From contig NZ_JAKRRW010000026.1 of assembly GCF_026191635.1 (NCBI RefSeq), forward strand, positions 1-64,000: a stretch of 64,000 nucleotides of DNA, in the 5' to 3' direction. A program made the translations under genes and the position numbers. The notes beneath the pieces are model-generated. The model ran no database searches, had not been told where the DNA came from, and worked only from the letters and a program-made list of their open reading frames with translations. Below, one piece after another: positions 36,669 through 45,549 of the stretch (position 1 is its first letter; each line of letters begins with the position of its first letter). This stretch comes from Photobacterium obscurum (GTDB lineage: Bacteria; Pseudomonadota; Gammaproteobacteria; Enterobacterales; Vibrionaceae).

Positions 36669-36908
36669 ATGGAACTGCGTACTAAGGGAACAGAAGAGGA
36701 ACAGTTGCTGTTTCAACTGCTCGGCATTGCCACCAGAGAAGGCAATGAGCCTTGCGGACTGCTTGTTGGCGTAGACGAACCACCTCCCGAAGAGACCGAC
36801 CGGATACCGTACCTGAGACTACCTGATCCCGCCCATCCCTCACGCGAGACTGAACAACTGAGCAAGTTGCTAGGCCGTGCCATTGGCCTAGGGGAGGTTC
36901 GCCTGTGA
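36669..36908 (+). CDS. Small unknown protein of the V/A-ATPase operon
   Basis: 79 residues between K and E, starting two bases after the K stop and overlapping E by GTGA. It is acidic and Pro-rich in the middle ('VDEPPPEETDRIPYLRLPDP'). It shows none of the features of subunit F that I know. Position and coupling imply a role in the complex or its assembly; it could stand in for the absent F subunit. Confidence 0.7.
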   Translation: MELRTKGTEEEQLLFQLLGIATREGNEPCGLLVGVDEPPPEETDRIPYLRLPDPAHPSRETEQLSKLLGRAIGLGEVRL

Positions 36909-37495
36909 CGCCTAATACCCTGGAGAACCTGTACGAGGAGTTGGAACAAAAACTCCAACAGCGACTGAATGAAATTGAGCAGGATTACCGCTCCCGAGCA
37001 GAACAACTCGAACAGGAACAACAACGCGTCTACCACGCCAGGACCAGCCGTCTACGACAGAGCCATACTAATCGGCTGCGGCAACTTCGCCTCAAATCGA
37101 CCCGTGACACACAAACCCGTCAGCAGCAACGCCTCTGGCGCTGCCATCAGAACTGTATCGACGAAATTATGACAGACACTCGCCATCTGCTGGCGCAGCA
37201 ACCACCAGACCATAACTACCTAAAGGCCTGGATAGCGCAGGCATTACCACGGCTGGATCCCGCCTTAAAATGGCACCTCAAGCTATCTCCCCAGTGGTCA
37301 GAGGGTATCGACCCGGAGCGAGTCGCCCTGAAGTGCGCCTCTATATCACCAACTCCGATATTAGGCGGAGCAATTATTGAAAATAAAGAGATGCATATCG
37401 AAATAGACGGCTCCTGGGACCAGCGGCTGGAAAGGCTGCTCCCTGAGCTCTGGCAAAGGTGGCTTGAAGATGTCAGCTCAAACGATCCGGATTAG
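36905..37495 (+). CDS. ntpE: V/A-type ATPase subunit E (peripheral stalk)
   Basis: 196 residues, starting at a GTG that overlaps the upstream stop. The N-terminal half is a long charged coiled coil rich in Gln, Glu and Arg ('ELEQKLQQRLNEIEQDYRSRAEQL'), followed by a mixed C-terminal domain, as in E subunits. 'GGAIIENKEMHIEID' is the conserved E-type ending ('GG...I.vdns' region). It would link the catalytic head to subunit I with a coiled-coil partner, possibly the 108-residue protein encoded after D. It overlaps subunit A by 26 bp. Confidence 0.8.
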   Translation: MTPNTLENLYEELEQKLQQRLNEIEQDYRSRAEQLEQEQQRVYHARTSRLRQSHTNRLRQLRLKSTRDTQTRQQQRLWRCHQNCIDEIMTDTRHLLAQQPPDHNYLKAWIAQALPRLDPALKWHLKLSPQWSEGIDPERVALKCASISPTPILGGAIIENKEMHIEIDGSWDQRLERLLPELWQRWLEDVSSNDPD

Positions 37496-39182
37496 TGGCC
37501 CCGTTGTCATCTGTGACCATCCCGAGCAATTCGCAATGGGCGACCGTGTTGCCGTTGGCGATGTTGGCTTGATCGGAGAGGTCATCCGCCTGACCCCCAC
37601 TGAATGCTTTCTTCAAGTCTACGAGGATACCACCGAGCTCAAAATCGGCGAACCGGTCACCGGCAGTGGGTCATCACTGGCGGTAGAGTTGGGGCCCGGC
37701 CTGTTATCCACCATATATGACGGTATCCAGCGCCCACTGACCCTGATCCGAGAGCAGCTTGGGCCATCTATCCACCAGGGCGCGGAAGCACCAGCGTTGA
37801 GCCGAACACGGACCTGGCCATTCGAACCTAAGCAGGAGACAGGAGCCGAACTCAGCGGCGGAACCATCATAGGCCTGGTGCGGGAAACACCCACCATCAA
37901 CCACAAAATCCTGCTGCCTCCCGGGCTATCTGGCCAACTGGTTCATATTGCAGAACCAAGCGAATACACTCTGGAGGACACCATCGCGCGGATCCGCAGT
38001 GCCGACGGACAGGAACACCCAGTTTACCTTTATCATCGCTGGCCCGTACGCATCAAACGTCCGGTGCATCACCGCCTGACACCGGACCAGCCGCTCATTA
38101 CCGGACAACGCATTATCGACACCCTCTTCCCCCTCGCCAAAGGAGGCACTGCGGCCATGCCGGGAGGATTCGGCACCGGTAAGACAGTGACCCAACAAAA
38201 CCTTGCCAAATGGTGCGACGCTGACATCATCATCTACATCGGCTGCGGTGAACGAGGCAACGAGATAACCGGTGTACTCGAAGACTTCCCCAAGCTGCGC
38301 GATCCCAGGACTGACCGCCCCTTGATCGAGCGCACCGTCATGATAGCCAACACCTCCAACATGCCCGTAGCGGCCAGAGAAGCATCCATCTACACCGGCA
38401 TTACGATTGCGGAATATTTCCGGGACCAGGGGCTGGACGTAGCCCTGATGGCCGATTCAACCTCCCGTTGGGCAGAAGCACTAAGAGAGATTTCAGGCCG
38501 GCTGGAAGAGATGCCGGCAGAAGAGGGCTTTCCCGCCTATCTGCCGAGTCGTACTGCCGAATTTTATGAACGAGCGGGAAGAGTTCGTACCCTGGCCAAT
38601 GAAACCGGCTCCGTGACCGCCATCGGTGCAGTCTCCCCCCCGGGGGGCGATTTCTCCGAGCCTGTCACCCTGCATACCCAGCGTTTTGTGAAGGCTTACT
38701 GGATGCTAGACAAAAACCTGGCCTACGCCCGCTTCTTCCCGGCAATTCACCCCTTGGAGTCATACTCTGAATTTGATGAGGAGCTCGCTCCGTGGTGGGA
38801 AAAGATCTCTCCCGACTGGCAGCAGGAGCGCGATGAACTGCTCGGCCTGTTGCTTACCGCAGACAAGTTAAAGGGTATTGTCAGGATCCTAGGCGAGGAA
38901 GGGCTGTCCGATCAACAGCGAAAGACCCTGATGGCGGAGCGTGTGGTCAAGGAGGGTTTCCTGCAGCAGTCTGCCTTCAGTGCCAAAGATCGTTTTGCGT
39001 CACCAGAAAAACAAGCCTGCCTGCTAAGGGTGATCATCAGGCAGATTCGCGACCTGCTCGAAGATACAACGCCAGCCCGGGACGCGTTTGCCAAATTCAA
39101 ACTTAATGAACTGATCCGGCTTAAGGATGAACTGGGGTCGGATGAAACGAAAGAAATCCTGAAATGGCAGCGCACACCATGA
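37470..39182 (+). CDS. ntpA: V/A-type ATPase catalytic subunit A
   Basis: 570 residues from the ATG at 37470. The beta-barrel start 'IRISGPVVICD' is followed by the A-type 'bulge' insertion (about 115-190), which sets it apart from F-type beta. Walker A is 'GGFGTGKT' at 232-239, with the catalytic Glu and loop in 'GCGERGNEITGVLEDFP' and 'MADSTSRWAEALREISGRLEEMP' beyond. All catalytic motifs are intact, so the enzyme should hydrolyse or make ATP. Overlaps E by 26 bp and B by ATGA. Confidence 0.96.
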   Translation: MSAQTIRISGPVVICDHPEQFAMGDRVAVGDVGLIGEVIRLTPTECFLQVYEDTTELKIGEPVTGSGSSLAVELGPGLLSTIYDGIQRPLTLIREQLGPSIHQGAEAPALSRTRTWPFEPKQETGAELSGGTIIGLVRETPTINHKILLPPGLSGQLVHIAEPSEYTLEDTIARIRSADGQEHPVYLYHRWPVRIKRPVHHRLTPDQPLITGQRIIDTLFPLAKGGTAAMPGGFGTGKTVTQQNLAKWCDADIIIYIGCGERGNEITGVLEDFPKLRDPRTDRPLIERTVMIANTSNMPVAAREASIYTGITIAEYFRDQGLDVALMADSTSRWAEALREISGRLEEMPAEEGFPAYLPSRTAEFYERAGRVRTLANETGSVTAIGAVSPPGGDFSEPVTLHTQRFVKAYWMLDKNLAYARFFPAIHPLESYSEFDEELAPWWEKISPDWQQERDELLGLLLTADKLKGIVRILGEEGLSDQQRKTLMAERVVKEGFLQQSAFSAKDRFASPEKQACLLRVIIRQIRDLLEDTTPARDAFAKFKLNELIRLKDELGSDETKEILKWQRTP

Positions 39183-40612
39183 AAGACCCAATCATCTACA
39201 CGCAGCTGGAACAGATTGAAGGCCCCCTGATTGCCCTGGTGGCGACACTGCCCGGGATCGGTTTTGGCGAAGCGGTTCAGGTAGCCGATCGGGAAGGACG
39301 GATCCGCCATGGCCGAGTGGCGCAACTGGATGGTGACAAAGTGACGATCGAAGTGTTCCAGGGCACAACAGGGCTGGCCAAGGGGTCACAACGTATCCGC
39401 TTTCTCGGTCATCCAATTACCTTAACGGTCAGTGAATCCATCATTGGTCGACGCCTTAACGGCATAGGAGCTCCCATCGACGGGGGGCCACCTTTGACCG
39501 GAACCGCACTGAATATCAACGGCAGCCCGCTCAACCCAACGGCACGGGCGTATCCCCATGATTTTATCCAGACAGGTATCTCCGGTATCGATGCCATGAA
39601 TGCCCTGGTTCGGGGTCAAAAGCTACCGATCTTCTCCTCATCAGGGCTGCCCCATGACCAGCTGGCCATCCAGATTGCTCAGCAGGCCAGGATCCGTCCG
39701 GACCTAAGCAAAAGTACTGCGGGCGAAAAAGACAGTGAAGAATTGGTAGTGGTGTTTGCGGCTATCGGCGTCAAACATGATGTGGCCGTACGATTTGCCG
39801 AAGAGATATCCGGGCGTACGGTCTCTTTCCTGAACCTGGCAGACGATCCAGTCATGGAGCGGTTGCTGACACCTCGGGTAGCCCTGACTGCAGCCGAATA
39901 TCTGGCGTTTGAGCTGGGCCTGCATGTGCTGGTCATACTCACCGACATGACAGTATACGGCGAAGCATTGCGGGAAATTGCTACGGCACGGGGCGACATC
40001 CCGTCCCGAAAGGGCTATCCCGGTTACCTTTACAGTGATCTCGCCACGATTTTCGAGCGTGCCGGACGCATCAAGGGCAAGCCCGGCTCCATTACCCAGA
40101 TCCCGATCCTGACCATGCCCAACAATGATATCACCCATCCGATCCCGGACCTGACAGGCTACATCACCGAGGGGCAGATTGTGCTCTCCCGCGACCTGTT
40201 TCGTCAGCGCGTCTTTCCTCCGATCAACCTGCCGCCCTCCTTATCCCGGCTCATGGCCGACGGTATTGGTCAGGGGTTAACCCGCAGTGACCATCAACCT
40301 CTGATGGAACAACTCTATGCAGCCTATGCCCGTGCCGAAGAGGTTCGCATGATGACCCGCATCGTGGGTGAAGGGGATCTGTCAACTGTCGACAGATGCT
40401 ACCTTGAATTCGGTCAGTGTCTGGAGCGGTCATTTATTGCACAGGATCTCACCGAAGATCGCAGCATTGAAGAAAGCCTCGATATCGGCTGGCGTGCATT
40501 GGGCTGTCTGCCCAGAGAAGAGCTGACTCGGTTAAGCGCTACGATGCTCGAAACCTATGGGTCCCTTTTGGATGAAGGACTGGATCCGGGCCTTGAAAGG
40601 GAGAAAGACTGA
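39179..40612 (+). CDS. ntpB: V/A-type ATPase regulatory subunit B
   Basis: 477 residues. The ATG at 39179 overlaps the A stop (ATGA); an upstream in-frame ATG at 39164 lies inside A and is unlikely. 'QTGISGIDAMNALVRGQKLPIFSSSGLPHDQLAIQIA' replaces the P-loop, as in non-catalytic B subunits. 'ILTDMTVYGEALREIATARGDIPSRKGYPGYLYSDLATIFERAGRI' and 'LTMPNNDITHPIPDLTGYITEGQI' are typical B sequence (quoted for identification). It alternates with A in the hexameric head. The stop overlaps the subunit D start by one base. Confidence 0.96.
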   Translation: MKDPIIYTQLEQIEGPLIALVATLPGIGFGEAVQVADREGRIRHGRVAQLDGDKVTIEVFQGTTGLAKGSQRIRFLGHPITLTVSESIIGRRLNGIGAPIDGGPPLTGTALNINGSPLNPTARAYPHDFIQTGISGIDAMNALVRGQKLPIFSSSGLPHDQLAIQIAQQARIRPDLSKSTAGEKDSEELVVVFAAIGVKHDVAVRFAEEISGRTVSFLNLADDPVMERLLTPRVALTAAEYLAFELGLHVLVILTDMTVYGEALREIATARGDIPSRKGYPGYLYSDLATIFERAGRIKGKPGSITQIPILTMPNNDITHPIPDLTGYITEGQIVLSRDLFRQRVFPPINLPPSLSRLMADGIGQGLTRSDHQPLMEQLYAAYARAEEVRMMTRIVGEGDLSTVDRCYLEFGQCLERSFIAQDLTEDRSIEESLDIGWRALGCLPREELTRLSATMLETYGSLLDEGLDPGLEREKD

Positions 40613-41232
40613 TGCCACTCACTGTTCACCGGCCGGCCACCAAGGCAGAACTGGTCAGCATCAAGACTGAGCTGAAGATTGCGCGGGAAGGTCTGGATCT
40701 GCTGGAGCGCAAACGCGATATGCTGATGGCGGAGGGCCTTAAACAGCTCAGGCAGGCCAAAACACTCAGGCAGCAGGTCACCCAAGCCTGGGCGGTGATC
40801 CAGAATCACTGGCAGGATACGCTTGAACATGAATCGTTCCAGACCCTGAAGCGGTTAGCCGACGCGGTGGAACAACCCGCTCCTTTGCAAGACAACAGCC
40901 ATCGCTGGATGTCGGTCGAACTGGCGGAGCTCTCTCTAGCGAAGCCTGCACCCAAGCTGCTGGGATCGATTACTCAGGTCGGGATCCGCCCTGAACAGGT
41001 ACGCGGGAAGCTAGGGGAGCTGATGCCCGAACTGGCGAAATTGATGACGCTGGAGACCAATATCCGCCGTATCGCAGCCGCCTTAAAACAGACTCACCGC
41101 CAGGTAAATGCGTTAAACCAAGTCATTATTCCCGAGCTGACCCGGGAGAAAAATCGCATCGAACAGCAACTTGAGGAGAAGGAAAGGGAAGCAATTTTTC
41201 AAATCAAGCGATTAAAGGCCCGCCTGTTATGA
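40612..41232 (+). CDS. ntpD: V/A-type ATPase subunit D (central rotor shaft)
   Basis: 206 residues. 'RPATKAELVSIKTELKIAREGLDLLERKRDML' begins the long antiparallel coiled coil characteristic of subunit D ('l..l...l..a..g..LLk.Krd.L'), and a second long helix closes it ('LNQVIIPELTREKNRIEQQLEEKEREAIFQIKRLK'). It turns inside the A/B hexamer. Normally it docks on subunits F and C (d), neither of which I can find in the operon. Overlaps its neighbours at both ends (TGATG and ATGA). Confidence 0.92.
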   Translation: MPLTVHRPATKAELVSIKTELKIAREGLDLLERKRDMLMAEGLKQLRQAKTLRQQVTQAWAVIQNHWQDTLEHESFQTLKRLADAVEQPAPLQDNSHRWMSVELAELSLAKPAPKLLGSITQVGIRPEQVRGKLGELMPELAKLMTLETNIRRIAAALKQTHRQVNALNQVIIPELTREKNRIEQQLEEKEREAIFQIKRLKARLL

Positions 41233-41555
41233 AACAAAACGAACTTGAAAACTTTGTAGCTAAATTGACGGAAGCAGAACGGGCGGCAGCCGAGCAGATC
41301 CGCCAGGCAGAAGCAGCCGCCGAGCAACAACTGAGCGACAAGCGTAAACAGCTGGAGCATGAGCACCAGGAACAGTTAACCGCACTGATACAGACATTCG
41401 AGCGGGAGAAACAGGACTGCCTGGAGGAATTAGCTAACGAACAACAGCGGCTTGAGCAGGAAACATCTGACCAAATAGAACGACTTCAGCAGCGCCATGC
41501 CGCTCAGCGAGCTGCACTGGTACGCTGGCTAGTCGAACGGATAACGCAACCATGA
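41229..41555 (+). CDS. Coiled-coil protein of the V/A-ATPase operon, probable peripheral stalk partner
   Basis: 108 residues, almost wholly a charged coiled coil ('EAERAAAEQIRQAEAAAEQQL', 'EQQRLEQETSDQIERLQQRH'). Subunits G/H of V/A-ATPases are ~100-residue coiled coils that pair with E, and this fits by length and location though low complexity hinders assignment. Starts with an ATGA overlap after D and overlaps the next gene in the same way. Confidence 0.72.
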   Translation: MKQNELENFVAKLTEAERAAAEQIRQAEAAAEQQLSDKRKQLEHEHQEQLTALIQTFEREKQDCLEELANEQQRLEQETSDQIERLQQRHAAQRAALVRWLVERITQP

Positions 41556-41998
41556 AAGCGGCGCTCTGGACCAAGCTGAAGTGCGCCGGCCCCCTACAGG
41601 ACTTCGATAACGAATTGCAGCGTTTCCTCTACTGGCTGGATCCGCGGCTACGTCCCCTGGTGGTCAAGGGGCGCAAGTGGCAGCAGCGCTACCGTCAGGC
41701 TTCCGGGGTGGAGGCACATCTGGATATCGAGCGACAAGCGTTACAAGATCTGCGACACCTATCGCTCAACATACCGGAGCAACCGCTGATCGATGAATTC
41801 CTGTCGCGGGTCGAATATGCTCATAGCCGCAGTTTAGCGGCGCGACAAGCCGCCCTCAGTGGTAAAAACATCGACCTGAACCTGGATGATGAACTGATCG
41901 ATGCCCTGCTGATCTGGCTGGCAACCCGCACTAAACACCGTGAAACGGCTGCCTGGCTGTCGCGGATGTTGCGGGCCTGGAGGCCAGAAAGAAACTAA
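41552..41998 (+). CDS. Unknown last gene of the V/A-ATPase operon
   Basis: 148 residues, predicted all-helical and basic ('WLDPRLRPLVVKGRKWQQRYRQ', 'ELIDALLIWLATRTKHRETAAWLSRMLRAW'). No family recognised. The ATGA overlap with the coiled-coil gene ties it to the operon. Subunit C (d), which connects shaft and ring, is ~330-380 residues, so this is not a normal C. It might replace part of it or act in assembly. Confidence 0.68.
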   Translation: MKAALWTKLKCAGPLQDFDNELQRFLYWLDPRLRPLVVKGRKWQQRYRQASGVEAHLDIERQALQDLRHLSLNIPEQPLIDEFLSRVEYAHSRSLAARQAALSGKNIDLNLDDELIDALLIWLATRTKHRETAAWLSRMLRAWRPERN

Positions 41999-42265
41999 GC
42001 TAATACACCTTAATTATTCAGTTTGTTATTACCCTAAATTCACAGATTTGATAAATAAAAACTTTTCACAGGGATTAAACCTTAATTTCTGTTCTAACCA
42101 AATATGCTCAACGAATGGAATAAGAAGGTTATCCTTTATTTTATTTCACAATATACAACGGTAATTCACTATTTTAGTGGGAATACTCTAATCGAAATTC
42201 TTATCCTGTAAATACACTGAAAATCAAGATTAGCAATTTTTATATTACAAAGAGGGAGTACGATT

Positions 42266-42637
42266 ATGAGCACTGTTAAATCGGCTGCAGAAACTATCGT
42301 CAAAGATGAAAAACTACATAACATCTGGTTAGCAGGTCTGGGAGCATATGCAAAGAGCACCGGAGAAGTAAGTCAGTTATCAGACAAAGGCAAAAGCTTG
42401 TTTAATGAATTGGTTGAACGTGGACGTTCTGTTGAATCAGAAGTGAAAGAACGGGTACATACTGAACGCACCCACACATCTGTTGCAATTGAAGAGCGTG
42501 TACACAATTTGCTACAAAGTTGTGTTGGTATCGACAATGAGCGATTAGATCATATGGATGACAAAATCGATCTACTTGCAGAAAACATTGAAGCGCTATT
42601 AGCGAGTCGACAAGAAAAGGCAAAGCCAGAAGCGTAA
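42266..42637 (+). CDS. Phasin family protein
   Basis: 123 residues. 'NIWLAGLGAYAKSTGEVSQLSDKGKSLFNELVERGRSVE', quoted for its phasin/PhaI-like pattern ('iwLAglGAyak...eg..lF..Lve.G'), followed by a helical tail, matches granule-associated phasins (PF05597 type). These coat polyhydroxyalkanoate granules. No PHA synthase gene is in the window. GAGGGAG lies upstream of the ATG. An AT-rich 264-bp gap after the ATPase operon separates it, so it has its own promoter. A very small basic ORF and a terminator follow on the same strand. Confidence 0.85.
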   Translation: MSTVKSAAETIVKDEKLHNIWLAGLGAYAKSTGEVSQLSDKGKSLFNELVERGRSVESEVKERVHTERTHTSVAIEERVHNLLQSCVGIDNERLDHMDDKIDLLAENIEALLASRQEKAKPEA

Positions 42638-42695
42638 TAAGTATCGACGAAGGATGAGTTCGATAAATTAACAAACGCCGGGAAATGGATTTTGT

Positions 42696-42782
42696 ATGAG
42701 TGATAAAAAGATACCGGCTAAGGTTTACCGGTTGATAAAAAAACTTCTTAAGAAGCATAAGAAAAAAAACAATCACGATTAA
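42696..42782 (+). CDS. Candidate 28-residue basic peptide
   Basis: ATG at 42696 to TAA at 42782 encodes a peptide of 28 residues with about 12 Lys/Arg ('KKIPAKVYRLIKKLLKKHKKK'), preceded by GGGA. It lies between the phasin stop and an intrinsic terminator, so it is on the phasin transcript. The centre could form an amphipathic helix. No family known to me. Confidence 0.45.
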   Translation: MSDKKIPAKVYRLIKKLLKKHKKKNNHD

Positions 42783-42810
42783 ACATAAACCTCACAAGCT
42801 GTATCAATAC

Positions 42811-42836
42811 AAAGGCTGCACAAGCAGCCTTTTTAT
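42811..42836 (+). terminator. Intrinsic terminator of the phasin transcript
   Basis: AAAGGCTGC/GCAGCCTTT stem with an ACAA loop and T-run. Confidence 0.9.
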
Positions 42837-42933
42837 TGATTTGTGAATAAGCATTTAATGTTAATCGTCACAATAAACGTTCATTCTAAATTACGTAACA
42901 AAGAGCAGCACCTGTCTCTTGTGCAATAATGAA

Positions 42934-44418
42934 TCAGCCGTAGTGCCCGCAAGCCACACTGAAAAGCACCTTATTTGACTCTGTATAGCTTTCCCCTGTT
43001 ACAATATCTGTCGCCAGGTTCGGGTAATACGCGCCAATTTTCCTGGACGCCGTCCAGTACAAACCAAACGGATAGCCATGCATTGGCCAGCCTGAGTCTG
43101 TAAAGTCACTACGCTCAAACTGAATCGCTGCAGGTAATCGTCGGCCAATACTGCTACACAAATCATCGGCAGTCGTGATGATGTTATCGTATGGATTTTC
43201 TCTTGTATCTTCATCATCCTCATACTTATACATCAGGGATGGATAGTCGCCCTGTTGCTCTTGCCTATATTTTGTTGAATACATTGGAGCCAAAGTGAAC
43301 TGGAAATAATCCAGCTCAGCCGATGTTATTGGCCGATTGATATAAGAAGTATAAGAACGGAATTCATGTTTAATTGCCAAAACGGGCGCAATGCGACGAT
43401 GGGTATCGACTCGCTCCAATAGCTCCCCTCCCACAAGTTGCTGTTTTTTATATTCATCAGCGAATATTGGAAACAGCGTGTCTATCCCTTGTCTTGATGG
43501 ATAGATAGAATCCATCGTGCCGACAACACGGCAAGTGGTTTCCCAACGACGCGCACGGTCGTTCACACAGAAGATCAAGAAGTGATGGACGTAATCTCTG
43601 GCGCTGTGGGATGCCTCCTGTAACTGATAAGTGAGTCCTTCATTCATCCCTGGCGCGAGATACCCAGGACCGTCGGCATCGATATTAAACACTTCAGTAT
43701 CAGATAGGTACCAGCCTATTTCCAACTGCTCGGAAAAACCAGCCAGCTGCGCATTCACCTCACCTTTGTAATTAAGCAATCCGGTGAAACTAATTCGTGG
43801 TAACTGCTGCTCCTCAGTACAAGTGCTCTGCTCTCCCGCAACGCTACACAGACGTAAAAGATGCCCTTCATCCTGGCTGGTAACAGTATAGGTGCAGTTC
43901 GGTTCTGTGGGGGTCACTATGCACTGACTGACGCCACGCTGGTCAATTTGCCACTCTAATCCGACTTGATATTCGGGCTGGGTGACAAGGTTGCCAGAGA
44001 CCATTTGCCCTCTCAGAGGAGTAGGCCCGGCCAGATCCAAAACGAAAGTTGGCTCAGGTAGCTGCATTTCCTTAGTCTGCGCCGGTTCAGGCTGCAAAGT
44101 AGATTGAACGACGGGAGTGTGTGTATTCTCAGTAACCTGTACTGACTGCGCCGCCTCATTTGGCTCTGATTCTAATTCTGGATCTTGTTCTGGATCTTGT
44201 TCTGGCTCTTGCTCTGATTGTGGAGATAAGTGAACAGCAGGAACAAGAGGCTCAACCGCAGTTTGAACCTCATCATTAGTTTCAGGTTGCGGAGCCACTT
44301 GAGTAGGAGAAGCTACCGCCGTTGAAGGGGATTTCGTATTATCCGAAGAGTCATTACCCGACCCGCCACCACACGCAAATAACATGGTAGAAGTGAGTAC
44401 AACAACAAAACGTTTCAT
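42934..44418 (-). CDS. Large lipoprotein with Ig-like domain and lectin-like C-terminus
   Basis: 494 residues. The signal peptide and lipobox 'MLFACGGGSG' give a lipid anchor at Cys16. Residues 20-130 are a Pro/Glu/Gln-rich linker with short repeats ('EQEPEQDPEQDPELESEPNE'). An Ig-like segment with paired Cys follows ('GVSQCIVTPTEPNCTYTV'). The C-terminal 180 residues ('LCSSIGRRLPAAIQFERSDF', 'GWPMHGYPFGLYWTASRK', 'VLFSVACGHYG') resemble the C-type-lectin-fold endings of vibrio adhesins and invasins. A cell-surface binding role is inferred. No partner gene is evident. Confidence 0.65.
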   Translation of the reverse strand: MKRFVVVLTSTMLFACGGGSGNDSSDNTKSPSTAVASPTQVAPQPETNDEVQTAVEPLVPAVHLSPQSEQEPEQDPEQDPELESEPNEAAQSVQVTENTHTPVVQSTLQPEPAQTKEMQLPEPTFVLDLAGPTPLRGQMVSGNLVTQPEYQVGLEWQIDQRGVSQCIVTPTEPNCTYTVTSQDEGHLLRLCSVAGEQSTCTEEQQLPRISFTGLLNYKGEVNAQLAGFSEQLEIGWYLSDTEVFNIDADGPGYLAPGMNEGLTYQLQEASHSARDYVHHFLIFCVNDRARRWETTCRVVGTMDSIYPSRQGIDTLFPIFADEYKKQQLVGGELLERVDTHRRIAPVLAIKHEFRSYTSYINRPITSAELDYFQFTLAPMYSTKYRQEQQGDYPSLMYKYEDDEDTRENPYDNIITTADDLCSSIGRRLPAAIQFERSDFTDSGWPMHGYPFGLYWTASRKIGAYYPNLATDIVTGESYTESNKVLFSVACGHYG

Positions 44419-44902
44419 AATGTTTTCAATAATAAAAATGAATGAAAAAAACGCTAGGGTGTATCCCTAGCGTTATGAATTGCAGGTATACGAATCTGCC
44501 ATAGCAAACAAAAAGCTATGGTTTGTTTAGGATCCCAAAAAGTAGCTAAAAAAGTGGTTATCAATGGGGTCTCACGGGGAACGTGAGAACGGCTAAACTT
44601 GCCAACATTGCACAAGTAGCGTTGATATCGCTTATGTGGATTCTGTTTTAGAGCAAATACGTAACTGCTGAATGAATAATACGGCGTTCATTTCATTCAC
44701 TCAAACAATATTTTTCATTCAATTAATAAAAACATTTTATCGATATTTTCATTAAGCTCGATAAACAACCAAACATTCAACTTTCTGTTCAAAAAGCAGT
44801 CCAAGCTATAATTACGTTTGCAGCTAAATTCAAAAAAACAAAGGCCACTCGTGTTCACAGCAAGTTATGAGCTAAGACATATACCCTTATGTAATACCAG
44901 GC
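44419..44902. other. Intergenic region upstream of the lipoprotein gene
   Basis: 484 bp without a credible gene. It holds the minus-strand terminator at 44449-44475 and a small hairpin at 44499-44521 (CCATAGC/GCTATGG) followed by TTTG on the plus strand. The rest is AT-rich and probably contains the lipoprotein promoter. Confidence 0.55.
44449..44475 (-). terminator. Intrinsic terminator, probably of ygjV
   Basis: ACGCTAGGG/CCCTAGCGT stem with a short loop. On the minus strand it is followed by a run of seven T. It lies about 430 bp after ygjV, the only upstream minus-strand gene, and just before the lipoprotein gene. Confidence 0.75.
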
Positions 44903-45436
44903 TTAATCCCGCCCTTGCACAACGAAAGCTGCCGGGGCTTTTTTATCGCGATACAGACGATATAGCGTAACGGCATTCATGCTCGCACCACAGGCTTCAA
45001 GCAACGAACCGCCTATCGAACCCAAGGCGATATTATTACCTAACCAAAGCAGTGATCCGGTTAGCAAACCTAATCGAAGCTTTATACCATCGAGCATAAA
45101 CAGTGAGTAAGTACCCACGCATATACCCGTCACCCCAAGTGCCTCACTCGGACGCTGAATAGAGAAAAAACCGGCAACACTAAATAGCATGAAAACCATC
45201 ATCACCCATCGGGATCGGACCTTTATGGTGATTAAATTTCTGACCATCGAAACAGCGACGCAGAAAGCTGACGAGAAAGAATGTAGCAAGAGAAAGTGGA
45301 TTGCATTCACCAGACACAATACCGCCATCCACAATTTCAGCTTGGTATCTTGTTTCTGGTAAAACGCATACAAGCCGATCGCGAAACTTATAAAACCAAG
45401 GAATTGTGCGAGCAAATAAGTAGATTGTTCGGACAT
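44903..45436 (-). CDS. ygjV: YgjV family inner-membrane protein
   Basis: 177 residues with five or six hydrophobic helices. 'LAQFLGFISFAIGLYAFYQKQDTKLKLWMA', 'CLVNAIHFLLLHSFSSAF', 'SMVRNLITIKVRS' and 'LEACGASMNAVTLYRLYRD' match the Imp-YgjV family. It is an integral inner-membrane protein of unknown function. No operon partner; a long terminator hairpin of the next operon ends just upstream. Confidence 0.82.
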   Translation of the reverse strand: MSEQSTYLLAQFLGFISFAIGLYAFYQKQDTKLKLWMAVLCLVNAIHFLLLHSFSSAFCVAVSMVRNLITIKVRSRWVMMVFMLFSVAGFFSIQRPSEALGVTGICVGTYSLFMLDGIKLRLGLLTGSLLWLGNNIALGSIGGSLLEACGASMNAVTLYRLYRDKKAPAAFVVQGRD

Positions 45437-45490
45437 AATTTATTGGTCCTCTTATACCAATCTAGGGTGTGCCCCTCAATTATGAAAAAA

Positions 45491-45534
45491 TCAGCCTCTA
45501 TTTTATCTCACTCCGAAGATAAAAAGAGAGGCTG
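45491..45534 (-). terminator. Intrinsic terminator of the aga-kdu operon
   Basis: Long stem: CAGCCTCT pairs with AGAGGCTG and the inner TTTTATCT with AGATAAAA. On the minus strand it is followed by ATTTTTTC, 15 bp after the GH105-like stop. Confidence 0.88.
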
Positions 45535-45549
45535 CCATATACCATTTGT

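Noticed and set aside
36713..37036. 107-codon minus-strand frame in the ATPase operon
   Set aside because: Antisense shadow over two overlapping operon genes; hydrophobic stretch is an artefact of complementing Glu/Gln-rich coiled coil codons.
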